Shown here one piece after another: positions 18,528 through 27,209 of a stretch of DNA of 64,000 bases. The notes under the pieces are model-generated. The model worked only from the letters and a program-made list of their open reading frames with translations, made no database searches and was not told the DNA's origin. The position numbers and the translations under genes were made by a program. The DNA is from Deltaproteobacteria bacterium (GTDB lineage Bacteria > Myxococcota_A > UBA796 > UBA2385): the NCBI GenBank assembly GCA_018401435.1, contig JAGYJW010000013.1, positions 62,001 to 126,000 on the forward strand. The letters are read 5' to 3'. Numbering within the stretch: position 1 is the first letter of the stretch; each line of letters starts with the position of its first letter.

Positions 18528-19448
18528 ATGGCCATCGAGAGAACCGCCCTGCCCGAGCACGCCGGACTGCGCGTCGAATACGCGCTCCCCGACCTCTACG
18601 ACGAGCTGCCCTCGCGGTCGCGGGCGCGCAAGCTGCTGCGGGCGGGCGCCTTTTCGGTGGAGGGCCGCGTGGTGGGTACGGGCTGGCTGCTCAAGGCCGG
18701 CGACCGCATCGCCTTCGACGCGCCGCCGCCCCACGACGGGCGGGTGCTGGAGCGTGATCTCGATGTGGTCTATGAAGACGACTTCATGGCCGTCGTCTCC
18801 AAGACCGCCGATATGCACACCTCGGGCAGCCGGGCCAAGACCATCAACCGCGCCCTGCCCTTCAACCTGCAACCCAGCACCCAACCTGACGCCCTGTCCT
18901 GGCCCCGGGCCGTGCACCGCCTGGACGCCCGCACCGAGGGCCTCCTGGTGGTGGCCAAGACCGGCGGGGCCGAGGTCGCTTTGGGCCGCGCCTTCGAAGC
19001 GCGCCGGGTGCACAAGAGCTACCGGGCCCTCTGCGTGGGGCGCCTGGAAGGGGCGGGCGTGGTGGAGGCGCCCGTGGGCGGCCGCGCAGCCCGCAGCCGC
19101 TACGCTGCAATGCAGCATAGCCCCAGCCGAAAGCTCGGCTGGCTCAGCCTCATCGCGCTGGAGCCCGAGACGGGGCGCACCCACCAGCTGCGCCAGCACC
19201 TCGCCTTCTTGGGCCACCCCATCATCGGCGACGACCTCTATGCCGGTGACCGACCCAACCTGCACGGCCACGGGCTGATGCTGCAAGCCTGCGGGCTGCG
19301 CCTGGACCACCCGGTCACCGGCCAGCCCTTGGAGCTGCAGCTGCCCGAACCGCGGAAATTCGCCCGGCTGCGGGACTGGGAGCGCCGCGGCTACATGGAC
19401 CAGCAGGGCTTGCCGCGCCGGGCTGGCCCGCAGTCCGAAGCGACCTGA
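18528..19448 (+). CDS. RluA-family pseudouridine synthase
   Basis: A 306-residue RNA-modifying enzyme. The catalytic motif HRLDARTEGLLVVAKT contains the essential Asp, and the second family motif is ETGRTHQLRQHLAFLGHPIIGD. An S4-like N-terminal region (SRARKLLRAGAFSVEGRVV) should help bind RNA. RluA-type enzymes convert uridine to pseudouridine in 23S rRNA or tRNA; the site cannot be deduced. It is divergent from the TRAP protein, and a second, differently built RluA protein lies at 21,252-22,178. Confidence 0.9.
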   Translation: MAIERTALPEHAGLRVEYALPDLYDELPSRSRARKLLRAGAFSVEGRVVGTGWLLKAGDRIAFDAPPPHDGRVLERDLDVVYEDDFMAVVSKTADMHTSGSRAKTINRALPFNLQPSTQPDALSWPRAVHRLDARTEGLLVVAKTGGAEVALGRAFEARRVHKSYRALCVGRLEGAGVVEAPVGGRAARSRYAAMQHSPSRKLGWLSLIALEPETGRTHQLRQHLAFLGHPIIGDDLYAGDRPNLHGHGLMLQACGLRLDHPVTGQPLELQLPEPRKFARLRDWERRGYMDQQGLPRRAGPQSEAT

Positions 19449-19474
19449 ACCCAGGGCGCCCGCCCCGGAGTCCC

Positions 19475-20329
19475 ATGCCCACCACCCCTGCCGTCGATGG
19501 CCGCCCCCTCGCCTACCAGATCCGCGAAGGTGACGGCCCAACGCTCATCTTCAGCAATGGCATCGCCACGGTGGACAGCTATTGGAGGCCCCTGCTGGAC
19601 CACCTGCAGGGCCGCGCCCGCCTGGTCACCTGGGATCTGCCGGGCCACGGGGCGTCGGCGCCCGCCAGCCGCGAGGACGCCACCTCCCTGGCAGCCCTGG
19701 CCGACAACCTCTTTCGGGTGGCCGATGCCGCCGGCGCGACGGGGCCGGTGGTCCTGCTGGGCTTCTCGATGGGCTGCCAGGTGGTGCTGGAGGCCTGGCG
19801 CCGGCACGCCGACCGCATCGCCGGCCTGATCACCGCTTTCGGCAGCTTTGGCCGGCCCTTTGACACCCTCATCCACCCCCGGGTAGGGCCCCTGGCCTAC
19901 AAGGTGGTGGGCGGCTTCGGGCCCCGGCGCCACCGGCTGATGTTCCGCGCGGGGTGGGCGGCCAGCCACCTGCCCTTCTTCCACCCCCTCAACCAGCTCA
20001 CCCGCATGGTGGGACCCAATACGACGCGGGCCCAGATGCGCCCTTTCTACGACCACATGGGTCAGCTGGACCCCCAGACCTGGACCTGGATGCTGCGCCA
20101 CGCCCAGGCCCACAGCACCGAGGACCTGCTGCCCGACATCACGGTGCCCACGCTGGTCTTTGCCGGGGGGCGGGACCTGTTCACCCCGCCCGATCGCGGC
20201 CGCATCATCGCCCAGCGGGTGCCCGGGGCCCGGCTGGTGGAGTACCCGACCGCCACCCACACCGGGCTGCTGGACGAGGCGAGCGCTGTGGCGGCCGAGG
20301 TGGACGCCTTCCTAGCGGGCCTGCGGTGA
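19475..20329 (+). CDS. Alpha/beta hydrolase
   Basis: A 284-residue alpha/beta-hydrolase. The oxyanion-hole region TLIFSNGIATVDSYW and the LPGHGAS turn are present, the nucleophile elbow is GFSMGCQ (Ser), the acid is in VFAGGRDLFTPPD, and the His is in TATHTGLLDE. All three catalytic residues are therefore visible. The substrate is unknown; esters, lactones or similar are possible. It follows the RluA gene by 26 bases and ends just ahead of a strong bidirectional hairpin terminator. Confidence 0.88.
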   Translation: MPTTPAVDGRPLAYQIREGDGPTLIFSNGIATVDSYWRPLLDHLQGRARLVTWDLPGHGASAPASREDATSLAALADNLFRVADAAGATGPVVLLGFSMGCQVVLEAWRRHADRIAGLITAFGSFGRPFDTLIHPRVGPLAYKVVGGFGPRRHRLMFRAGWAASHLPFFHPLNQLTRMVGPNTTRAQMRPFYDHMGQLDPQTWTWMLRHAQAHSTEDLLPDITVPTLVFAGGRDLFTPPDRGRIIAQRVPGARLVEYPTATHTGLLDEASAVAAEVDAFLAGLR

Positions 20330-20336
20330 GGGGGGA

Positions 20337-20369
20337 CTGAAGGCCCTGCCGTCTGTGCAGGGCCTTCAG
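20337..20369. terminator. Bidirectional intrinsic terminator between convergent genes
   Basis: A perfect 13-bp inverted repeat (CTGAAGGCCCTGC with its complement) around a 7-base loop. It lies between the stop codons of the hydrolase (+) and the Cys-rich lipoprotein (-), so it can serve both. There is no long T tract on either side. Confidence 0.8.
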
Positions 20370-20379
20370 CCGGAGCGGC

Positions 20380-21162
20380 TCAGTTGGCGGCGTCGCGGTA
20401 CTCGACCGCCACATCCAGCAGCAGGCCCGCATAGGCGGTGGGGTCTTCCACGGCGCCGGCGCAGAGGGGGGGCAGGTCGCCGCTGAAGAGCTGCTCGCAG
20501 GTCAAGGTGGCGAAGTCCTGCATGCACTCGCGGGCGGTCTGGCGGCTGAGGTTGACGTCGGTGGCGCTCTCTTCGGGGGCGTAGAGCTCTTCGCTCTTGC
20601 AGCTGTCGGTCTGGCTGCTGACCTTCTGCAGGCAGTTGTCCTTGGGATCGAGGCCGACGGCCTCGACCGCGGCGGCGAAGCCTTCGCCCAGCTCTTCTTC
20701 GATGCAGCTGGTGACCTGCTCGCAGAAGGTGTCGGAGAAGCGCTCGCAGAGCTGGTCGTTGGTTTCCGTGGTGCTGTCGCGGGCGGCGTCGAAGGTGTCC
20801 TGGGCGCCGGTGTCATAGGTCAGGCACTTGCCGGGGGTGGTGGCGGTGACCTGGTCGTCGATGCGGCCGGTGAAGGCATCGCATTCGCCGGCGGTGGCGG
20901 CCAGCTCTTCCAGGCAGCCGTCGAGCAGCTTGCCGGCGGCCACACCCAGGTCGCCATTCTCGGTCTCGGCGCACTGGGGGTCAGCGGCGCGGGTGGCCTC
21001 GAGACAGTCGGCCATCAGGGCCGTCTCGTCCACGGTGCGTTCGGCGGCGGCGCAGCTGACCGCGTTGTCGCAGACGGCCTCGCAATAGGACGCGCGATCC
21101 TCGCCCTTTCCACAGGCGGCGAGGGAGGCGACGAGACCGAGGGAGAGGATGAGCTGACGCAT
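20380..21162 (-). CDS. Cysteine-rich lipoprotein of unknown function
   Basis: A 260-residue protein with a lipoprotein signal (LILSLGLVASLAAC), so it should be acylated at Cys17 and face the periplasm or cell surface. Apart from the lipid-bearing Cys there are 16 more, spaced as repeated helical units (SYCEAVCDNAVSC, LCERFSDTFCEQVTSC). An even number suggests eight disulfides. The sequence is acidic. Such Cys-rich lipoproteins are common in myxobacteria, usually without known function. The ATG is preceded by TCCTGGAGAAGCCCC, giving a good ribosome binding site. Confidence 0.75.
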   Translation of the reverse strand: MRQLILSLGLVASLAACGKGEDRASYCEAVCDNAVSCAAAERTVDETALMADCLEATRAADPQCAETENGDLGVAAGKLLDGCLEELAATAGECDAFTGRIDDQVTATTPGKCLTYDTGAQDTFDAARDSTTETNDQLCERFSDTFCEQVTSCIEEELGEGFAAAVEAVGLDPKDNCLQKVSSQTDSCKSEELYAPEESATDVNLSRQTARECMQDFATLTCEQLFSGDLPPLCAGAVEDPTAYAGLLLDVAVEYRDAAN

Positions 21163-21251
21163 GGGGCTTCTCCAGGAGGAAAGAAAGACAGGTTCAAAGC
21201 TGTCGGGCAGATATCCGATTCGATCGGAGCGAACAGCGCGAGAGGGGGGGC

Positions 21252-22178
21252 TCAGCGCCGCTTGGGGCGCTTGGCAGGGCGGGAGCCCCGTCGGGGACGC
21301 GCCGATCCACGTGCAGACGGGGCCGCCGCCTCCTCCTTCAATGACCGCCGCAGAATTTCCAGATCATCGGCCAGAGGGGCCTCAAAGCGCAGATCTTCGC
21401 CGGTGATCGGGTGTCGGAAGCCCAAGACGGCGGCATGGAGGCAGAGGCGGGGGGCCCGCCGTGCGACGAAGGTGGGCGCATAGAGGGGATCCCCCAGGAC
21501 GGGGCAGCGCTGGTCGGCGAGGTGGATGCGCACCTGGTGGGTGCGGCCGGTCTCCAGGCGGGCGCCAACCAGGCTCAGGCCGCCGCCGAGATCCTCGATC
21601 GGCCAGACCCAGGTGATGGCCTCCTTGCCCTCCAAGGGCGGCGGGCCGCTGCCCTGGGCGGACCCACGCAGGCCATCGCCGCGGTCGCGGATCATGAAGC
21701 TGTGGATGCGCTGCTCGCCGGCGGGCAGGCGGCCCTGCACGATGGCCACGTAGCGGCGCTCCACCTCGTGGCGCTCCAGCAGCGCCTTCAGGGCGAGCTG
21801 GGCGGCCTCGGTGCGGGCCACCATCATCAGGCCGCTGGTCTCTTCGTCCAGCCGGTGCACGGCCAGGGCGCTGCCCAGGGCCCGTCCCACCACGCCCAGC
21901 AGGCTCTGGTGGCCGCCTTCTCGGGGTGCAGGCACCGCAAGCAGGCCGGGCGGCTTGAAACAGACCACCAGGTGGGGATCCTTGTAGATGAAGGCCACGT
22001 CGCGGCCCGGCCGGATGCGCGGCGCGTCCAGCCGCAGCGCGACCTGGTCGGGCTCAACCTCGCGGCCGCCATCGGCGGTGGGCACGCCGCCCACGAAGAC
22101 CTTGCCATAGGAGAGGGCGTCGCGAACGACGCTGTTGGAGTGGCCGGCTGCGCGCAGCAGCTTGTCGAGTCGAGGCAT
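21252..22178 (-). CDS. RluA-family pseudouridine synthase with S4 domain
   Basis: A 308-residue enzyme. Residues 1-60 form an S4 RNA-binding domain (RLDKLLRAAGHSNSVVRDAL). The catalytic site is HRLDEETSGLMMVARTE with the essential Asp, followed by ETGRTHQVRIHLADQRCPVLGD. The C-terminal 25 residues are Arg/Lys/Pro-rich and probably disordered, adding RNA affinity. The ATG at 22,178 was chosen because upstream sequence in the same frame is antisense to the FIST gene. It is divergent from that gene with 90 bases between starts. Confidence 0.9.
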   Translation of the reverse strand: MPRLDKLLRAAGHSNSVVRDALSYGKVFVGGVPTADGGREVEPDQVALRLDAPRIRPGRDVAFIYKDPHLVVCFKPPGLLAVPAPREGGHQSLLGVVGRALGSALAVHRLDEETSGLMMVARTEAAQLALKALLERHEVERRYVAIVQGRLPAGEQRIHSFMIRDRGDGLRGSAQGSGPPPLEGKEAITWVWPIEDLGGGLSLVGARLETGRTHQVRIHLADQRCPVLGDPLYAPTFVARRAPRLCLHAAVLGFRHPITGEDLRFEAPLADDLEILRRSLKEEAAAPSARGSARPRRGSRPAKRPKRR

Positions 22179-22268
22179 CCGCCCCTGATACCCCGCCACC
22201 CGCCGGCGCGGGGCGCCCAGCAGGCCCGACGCCTGCGATCGTCGGGATAAGCGCCCTGCGGAGGCTCC

Positions 22269-23456
22269 ATGCGCTGGATCTCGAGCGTCGTGCAGGACAC
22301 CGACCCCCTCACCGCCGCCCACCGGCTGGCCGACGCCCTGCTGGGGGGGCTGGCGGGGGAGGAGGCCCACCTCGTGCTGCTCTTCAGCGCCGGACGGGGG
22401 CCGGGCCCCCTGGCCGAGATCGTCGAGGTGCTGCGCGCCCGCCTGCCCACGGCCCGCATGGTGGGCTGCACGGGCGGCGGCGTGCTGGCGAGCGGCCGCG
22501 AGGTCGAGGGGCAGACGGCCCTGGCCGCCCTGGCCGGCCACCTGCCCGATGTGGCCGTGCTGCCCTTCAAGGTGGGGCCCGAGCTGCTGCAGGCGGCAAG
22601 CCGGGACCCGGGCGCCTGGACCCGCCAGCTCGACGTGATCCCCGAACAGCAGCCCATCTTCATCCTGCTTCCCGACCCCTTCACCTGCGACGCGACCCGC
22701 CTTCTGTCCACCTTGGACGCGGCCTTTCCCCAGGCCCCCAAGATCGGCGGCATGGCCAGCGGCAGCCGGGAGCCCGGGCAGCACCGGCTGATCCTCGACG
22801 GCGCCTTGCATGCCGGCGGGGCGGTGGGCCTGTGCCTCTACGGAGATGTGGCGCTGGACCCCATCGTGGCCCAGGGGGCCCGGCCGGTGGGGCCCTTGCT
22901 GCAGGTGAGCGCCGCCACCCAGAACCGGCTCCAGGAGCTGGACAGCGAGCCCGCCAGCCAGGTGCTGGAGCGGGTCTGGCAGGGCCTGTCCGCAGAAGAC
23001 CGCGCCCGCTTCCAGAAGGCGCCCCTGGTGGGCCTGGTGGAGGGCGAGAGCAGCAGCGGGCGCCTGCGCCGGGGCGACTACCTGGTGCGCAACATCGTGG
23101 GCGTGGACCGCAAGACAGAAGAGATCTCGGTGGGAGGGCCGGTCACCGCCGATCAGCTGCTGCGCTTCCACGTCCGCGACGCCGCCACCAGCTCCGAGGA
23201 CCTGCACGACCTGCTCGCCCGCTGGTCCATGGCAGGCCGAAACGCCGCCGCAGCCTTGATCTTCACCTGCCTGGGCCGGGGCGAGGCCTTCTTTGGCGTC
23301 CAGGACCACGACAGCCGGGTGGTGGCCGAGGTCACCGGCGGGGTGCCCAGCGCGGGCTTCTTCTGCAATGGCGAGCTGGGGCCGGTTCACGGTCACACCC
23401 AGCTGCATGGCTACACCTGCAGCCTGGGCCTGCTGCGACCCCGCGCCTGGTCCTGA
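22269..23456 (+). CDS. FIST domain signal-transduction protein
   Basis: A 395-residue protein with FIST_N followed by FIST_C. The N-terminal half contains VLLFSAGRGPGP, MVGCTGGGVLASGREVEG and IGGMASGSRE, typical ligand-binding glycine-rich turns. The C-terminal half has LVGLVEGESSSGRLRRGDYLVRNIVG and FTCLGRGEAFFG with GFFCNGELGPV at the end. FIST domains are predicted to sense small molecules such as amino acids, often fused to kinases or cyclases. Here the protein stands alone with no adjacent histidine kinase, so its partner is unknown. Confidence 0.88.
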   Translation: MRWISSVVQDTDPLTAAHRLADALLGGLAGEEAHLVLLFSAGRGPGPLAEIVEVLRARLPTARMVGCTGGGVLASGREVEGQTALAALAGHLPDVAVLPFKVGPELLQAASRDPGAWTRQLDVIPEQQPIFILLPDPFTCDATRLLSTLDAAFPQAPKIGGMASGSREPGQHRLILDGALHAGGAVGLCLYGDVALDPIVAQGARPVGPLLQVSAATQNRLQELDSEPASQVLERVWQGLSAEDRARFQKAPLVGLVEGESSSGRLRRGDYLVRNIVGVDRKTEEISVGGPVTADQLLRFHVRDAATSSEDLHDLLARWSMAGRNAAAALIFTCLGRGEAFFGVQDHDSRVVAEVTGGVPSAGFFCNGELGPVHGHTQLHGYTCSLGLLRPRAWS

Positions 23457-23492
23457 CGGCGTCCATCCACTCGGGAATTCCGATTCGCCGGG

Positions 23493-24305
23493 CTACCCGC
23501 CCTCGACCCTGTAGAGCAGGATCAGCTCGCCGGGCAGGGCGGCCTGCAAGCCGGCGAGGTGGTCATCCAAGGCGTCGGGGGCCACGGTGGTCTCGAGCAG
23601 CCAGCCGCAGTCGGGGCGCTCGGGCAGCAGCAGGCGGCCATCGGGCTGGCGGTTGGCCAGGGCCCGCAGACGGGCCACCCCCGTCTCGGCGCTCTCGGGC
23701 CCCACCAGCGACAGGCTCAGACCGCCTTCGAAGTCCTCGCGCACGGGGCCCTCGGCCCCGAAGGCCAGCAAGGCGTCCCGCAGCACCGGCCAGGCGCAGC
23801 CGCTGACCAGGGCCACCATGCTGCGATCGGCCACCGGGTCCAGCCGGTCAAGGAAGTCGGCGAAGGTGGGGGCGACGGTCCACTCCGCCGGACGGCCCGC
23901 CACCTCGTGGTCGGTGTCGCAGAAGACCACCGCGGGCTCCCCGTCGGCCCCGCAGCGCCGGTAGTCCAGCAGCAGGGCCCAGGGCCCCCCATGGCAGAGC
24001 ACGAGGGAGGGCCCGGGGAAACCCCACTCCTGGCAGAGGGCCGCGCTCCAGCCCAGGCCCTCGTCATAGCCCAGGCCCGCGAGCCCGTGCAGCACGAGGC
24101 CCCGACGCCAGCGGGGCGTGGGCTGAAAGCCGGCCACCCGGTTGCGACGCAGACGCCCGCCGTTGCATTGCATCAGGGCAGCGATCAGGGCATCGGGCAG
24201 GCGCAGACCCAATGTATCGGCGGCCTGGCGCAAGCCAGCCTCGTCCAAAGAGGGCCCATGGGCCTGGGCCGGATCGGCCCACAACGGGTGCGGGTGGCGC
24301 TTCAC
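23493..24305 (-). CDS. SMI1/KNR4 (SUKH) family protein
   Basis: A 270-residue protein starting at a GTG whose last two bases form part of the TGA of the upstream gene (GTGA overlap), indicating coupled translation. Residues about 15-150 match the SUKH fold: LRLPDALIAALMQCNGG, GLGWSAALCQEWGFPGPS, LLDYRRCGADGEPAVVF and VAPTFADFLDRLDP. The remaining 110 residues form a second region without a recognised family. SUKH proteins are often immunity proteins of contact-dependent toxins, but many are housekeeping. No toxin with a recognisable nuclease or deaminase domain lies next to it. Confidence 0.78.
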   Translation of the reverse strand: MKRHPHPLWADPAQAHGPSLDEAGLRQAADTLGLRLPDALIAALMQCNGGRLRRNRVAGFQPTPRWRRGLVLHGLAGLGYDEGLGWSAALCQEWGFPGPSLVLCHGGPWALLLDYRRCGADGEPAVVFCDTDHEVAGRPAEWTVAPTFADFLDRLDPVADRSMVALVSGCAWPVLRDALLAFGAEGPVREDFEGGLSLSLVGPESAETGVARLRALANRQPDGRLLLPERPDCGWLLETTVAPDALDDHLAGLQAALPGELILLYRVEGG

Positions 24306-24742
24306 CTCAGCGCCGACCGGCGGGGCCGCGCTTGCCGGCCTTGCCGCCCCGCACCGGACCGCTCTTGGAGCCACCGGTGGAGCCGCCTGAGCCCGCCTTG
24401 TCCCCTCCCCCCTGGCTGCTCCCGATCCGGAGTGAGGAGCCGCCCGACGAGCCGCCTGACGAGCTGCCCGACGAGCCGCTCCGACGAGCCGCCCGACGAG
24501 CGTCTGACGAGCCGCCCGACGAGCTCTTCTGCTACCGCCCCTGAGCTGCCGCTCTTGGGGGGCTGACCCTTCTCGCCGCTCTCTTCGTTGGCCAGCCAGG
24601 CCAGCCCGCCCGTGGCGCTCACCACGCCGAGGCCGCCGCAGAGCAGGACCAGCAGCAGGCCGCCCACGACAGCGATCGCGGTGAAGGAGAAGCCCTTCTT
24701 GGGCTCGGGCGCAGGGGCAGGCGGCGGTGTGGGAAGGGGCAT
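24302..24742 (-). CDS. Membrane-anchored low-complexity protein (frame uncertain after residue 75)
   Basis: The first 75 residues look genuine: a Pro-rich N-terminus (PTPPPAPAPEPKKG), one membrane helix (FTAIAVVGGLLLVLLCGG) and a short polar stretch. The rest crosses a 12-bp tandem repeat whose units are read as VGRL, SGGS or RAAR depending on frame. In the open frame the tail is Arg/Leu-rich to the TGA at 24,302-24,304. In the +1 frame it is a Ser/Gly linker (for example GGGDKAGSGGSTGGSKSG) ending two codons earlier at 24,306-24,308, which looks more natural. A slipped repeat or sequence error is therefore likely. Either stop adjoins the GTG of the SUKH gene. Confidence 0.5.
   Translation of the reverse strand: MPLPTPPPAPAPEPKKGFSFTAIAVVGGLLLVLLCGGLGVVSATGGLAWLANEESGEKGQPPKSGSSGAVAEELVGRLVRRSSGGSSERLVGQLVRRLVGRLLTPDREQPGGRGQGGLRRLHRWLQERSGAGRQGRQARPRRSALR
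24437..24520. repeat. Tandem 12-bp repeat inside a coding region
   Basis: Seven consecutive units close to GAGCCGCCCGAC. Five are exactly 12 bp, the fourth is 13 bp and the sixth is 11 bp, so the middle of the array is read one base out of frame relative to its ends. On the coding (minus) strand the unit reads GTCGGGCGGCTC. Confidence 0.85.
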
Positions 24743-25076
24743 GGGGCAGCCTTGGGCGGCGTCGGGGCAGGGCGCTCTGGCGGCGGCGGCGGGGGCTGGG
24801 CTTGCAGCCGGGCTTCACGCGGGCGCTGCCGGCGGGGGCCGCAGCGCAGGGGGGCAGCGGACGCCGGAGAGCCGCTCGGGTCCCGAGCCGCAGGCTGGAG
24901 CGAGGCTCCACCGGCGGCGCCACCGGGCTTGAGCGGGGCGGCGCGGGGCGCTGGAGCGGGTCTGCGGGCGGGGGGCGGCGGCGGGCTGGCCCGGTCGGGC
25001 AGCCTTGGAAGCGGCGGCGCTCAGCCTGGGAAAGGCCGGGCGCTGCTCGACGGGCAGGGCGGCGGCTGGGCGACGC
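24743..25076. other. Gene-free GC-rich stretch
   Basis: These 334 bases separate two minus-strand genes. On the minus strand all frames are rich in Pro, Ala and Arg codons, and partial frames such as LPVEQRPAFPRLSAAASK resemble a Pro/Ala linker, but no complete open frame with a convincing start is present. It may be a broken linker that once joined the flanking frames, or non-coding sequence with biased composition. Confidence 0.4.
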
Positions 25077-26267
25077 CTAGCAGCCCGGCGTCAGCCCGGC
25101 CGGCAGGGGCGGCGGCGCAACGGTGGCCGCGGCAGCCAGCGGCACCGCAGCAGCCAGCGGCACCGCAGCAGCCGCCAGGCCCGGCGCGGCCTCGGGCAGA
25201 CCAAAGGGATCGCCCTCGGGCAGGGCCGGGGGGCCGGGCAGATCGGGGGCCGCAAAGGGATCGGCCTCATTCAAGACAGGCGCCGCCGCTTCATCTTCGG
25301 CGATCAACGGGGGCAAGAAGCGGCTGATGAAGGCGTCGGCGCGCGGGTCCGGACGGCTGCGTCCCAGCTCGACCGCGGCCTGCATCGCGCAAGCCTCCGC
25401 CACCAATTCGGTGCCCAGGTAGCGGTAGACCGGCAGCACATCCACGCCGGCGGCCACCACATCCCCGGCGTTTTCGGCGATGGACACCGCCGCCCCCACC
25501 CGCTCTTCGGCGATCTTGGCCATGGGGCGCACATGGGCCTTGCTGTCGTGCACCAGGGCGTCCAGCACCGCCACCAGCCGGGGAGCCACCCGGCGCGCGT
25601 CCTCCACCGCCTGCAGGCCGATCACGGGGGCCAGCTTTCCTGCCTGGGCGTCTTGGTAGCGCGGGAAGAGATCGCGAAGGACGTGGTCCGCCCCCAGGCT
25701 CTCGTCCAGCAGCGGCAGCGCGACCTCTGCCGCCGCCATATAGCTGACCAGGGCGCGGCCCGACTCCAGCGCCAGCAGGGAGGCGACCGGGTCGGGCGAC
25801 TCCGGGAACATGCGCTGCAGCATATGGGACAGGGCCAGCACCTTGAGCACCGCGTCCTGCGCCTGGTGCACCTCCCAGTCGGTGGGCTGGTCGGCCCCCA
25901 CCTTGCGGGCCAGCTTCGCGGCGGCGGCCTCGGGGGCATCGGGCGGGACCGTCTTGGCCTGATGCCGATTATAGAGGGATAACGCCGACTTCAGGCTTGA
26001 GAAGATCGAGAGGATGCCATCGCCGGCGTCCAGGCCGGTGGCCACCCACAGGGTCTTGCGGGTGCGCTCCTCGGCCGCGAGGGCCTGGGCGCGCGCGAGC
26101 ACGCCGGCGTCGTCGGTGCCGACGATGCGCCGCACCAGGTCGGCCATGGCCAGCACCACGGGCAGGGGCTCGGCGTGGGGGAGGGTCCGCAGCAACCCCC
26201 CGCAAAGCAGGACCGTGAGGTCCCGCGCCCCAAAGCGGGCAAGCTGCTGGTCGATGGGGCTGGGCAT
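25077..26267 (-). CDS. Hypothetical protein with Pro/Ala-rich C-terminus
   Basis: A 396-residue soluble protein. Residues 1-320 are predicted mainly helical (TVLLCGGLLRTLPHAEPLPVVLAMADLVRRIVG and later repeats of Ala/Leu helices), with no motif I recognise. The last 70 residues are low complexity, with aspartate-phenylalanine steps (ADPFAAPDLPG, GDPFGLPEAAPG) then two near-identical VPLAAA units coded by an 18-bp direct repeat. The ATG at 26,267 has GGAG seven bases upstream. Codon use and strict frame support a real gene. It is divergent from the PilZ gene. Confidence 0.6.
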   Translation of the reverse strand: MPSPIDQQLARFGARDLTVLLCGGLLRTLPHAEPLPVVLAMADLVRRIVGTDDAGVLARAQALAAEERTRKTLWVATGLDAGDGILSIFSSLKSALSLYNRHQAKTVPPDAPEAAAAKLARKVGADQPTDWEVHQAQDAVLKVLALSHMLQRMFPESPDPVASLLALESGRALVSYMAAAEVALPLLDESLGADHVLRDLFPRYQDAQAGKLAPVIGLQAVEDARRVAPRLVAVLDALVHDSKAHVRPMAKIAEERVGAAVSIAENAGDVVAAGVDVLPVYRYLGTELVAEACAMQAAVELGRSRPDPRADAFISRFLPPLIAEDEAAAPVLNEADPFAAPDLPGPPALPEGDPFGLPEAAPGLAAAAVPLAAAVPLAAAATVAPPPLPAGLTPGC

Positions 26268-26527
26268 GGGCCACTCCGGCAGAGACGCGTCGCGCGACCC
26301 TACCGCCGGCGCGGCCCTTCATCCACCCCAGCCCTGCAGCCTGGGGCCCAGGCGCGGCGATCGACGATCCTTCTCGCAATCTCTCTTCAGCTTTGCTTCG
26401 GCGCGGACGAAGGGCATGGACATCCCCGGCTGCCTCGAAGGGTCGCCACAGTCCAGCGCCAGGAGGTACCGTGCACCTGCTTCACCACGACAACGCCCAC
26501 TCCGCTTCGTCGCCGACCGAGGCCAGC
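26268..26527. other. Divergent promoter region
   Basis: Between the hypothetical gene (-) and the PilZ gene (+). It is lower in GC around 26,370-26,410 (TCGCAATCTCTCTTCAGC) than its surroundings, as expected for a promoter, but no clear -35/-10 pair was found. AGGAGGT at 26,461-26,467 precedes an in-frame GTG at 26,471, a possible alternative PilZ start. Confidence 0.35.
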
Positions 26528-27181
26528 ATGCCCAACAGCCTGCCCGTCGATCTCGTCTGCACCGGGGGGGCCATCCCCTTCATGGCCAGCGGACGCGCCC
26601 TCTTCGCCGACGGCGCCTGGACCGTGCACCTGGACCGGGAGGCCGGGCACCTCAGCCCGGGCACCGCCGCCATCCTGAGCTTCACCGATCCCGACCAGCC
26701 GCGCATCATCGGCCAGGTGGTCGAGGCCTCGGGCAACCGCCTGCTGGTGGCCGAGAAGCACAAGCGAGAGCGCGAGAAGCGCGCCTACCCCCGCCTGGTG
26801 GGCGGCGTACCCCTGCGCTACCGGCTGCTGCACCGCACCGAGGAGCGCGCCGAGACGCTGGCCTGGCTGTCGGGCGACAAGAGCCCGCTGAACCGTGGCG
26901 AGTGGATCACCCCCGACGAGCTGATGAACTTCAGCGTCACCGGGCTGCGCTTCGAGAGCGACACCGAGGCCGAGGCGGGCCAGATCCTGCTGCTGGACCT
27001 GGGCGTGCGCGGCCATGGCAGCTGGCGCTGCACCGCCCGGGTCGTGCGCGCCTTCGCTGCCCCCCCCGACGGCGTGCCCAATGGCAGCCGCAGCCTCGCC
27101 GTCAGCTTCGAGGTCATCCCCACCGAGGCCGAAGAGGCCCTCACCGAGATGACCCTGGCCATCCAGGACGCCCTGCTCTAA
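26528..27181 (+). CDS. PilZ domain protein
   Basis: A 217-residue protein whose C-terminal half is a PilZ domain, the usual receptor for cyclic di-GMP. The Arg motif appears as REKRAYPRLVGGVPLRYRL and the second motif as NFSVTGLRF (NxSxxG), so ligand binding looks possible. The N-terminal 75 residues form a YcgR-like beta domain (GRALFADGAWTVHLD). The ATG at 26,528 has GAGG five bases upstream. A GTG at 26,471, placed four bases after a perfect AGGAGG, would add 19 residues and cannot be excluded. Confidence 0.82.
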   Translation: MPNSLPVDLVCTGGAIPFMASGRALFADGAWTVHLDREAGHLSPGTAAILSFTDPDQPRIIGQVVEASGNRLLVAEKHKREREKRAYPRLVGGVPLRYRLLHRTEERAETLAWLSGDKSPLNRGEWITPDELMNFSVTGLRFESDTEAEAGQILLLDLGVRGHGSWRCTARVVRAFAAPPDGVPNGSRSLAVSFEVIPTEAEEALTEMTLAIQDALL

Positions 27182-27209
27182 GCGCAGGGCCCCCCGGCCG
27201 GCCCGCCGC

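Noticed and set aside
22179..23408. N-terminal extension of the minus-strand RluA protein to over 700 residues
   Set aside because: The extra part is the antisense of the FIST gene; the S4 domain begins right at the ATG at 22,178.
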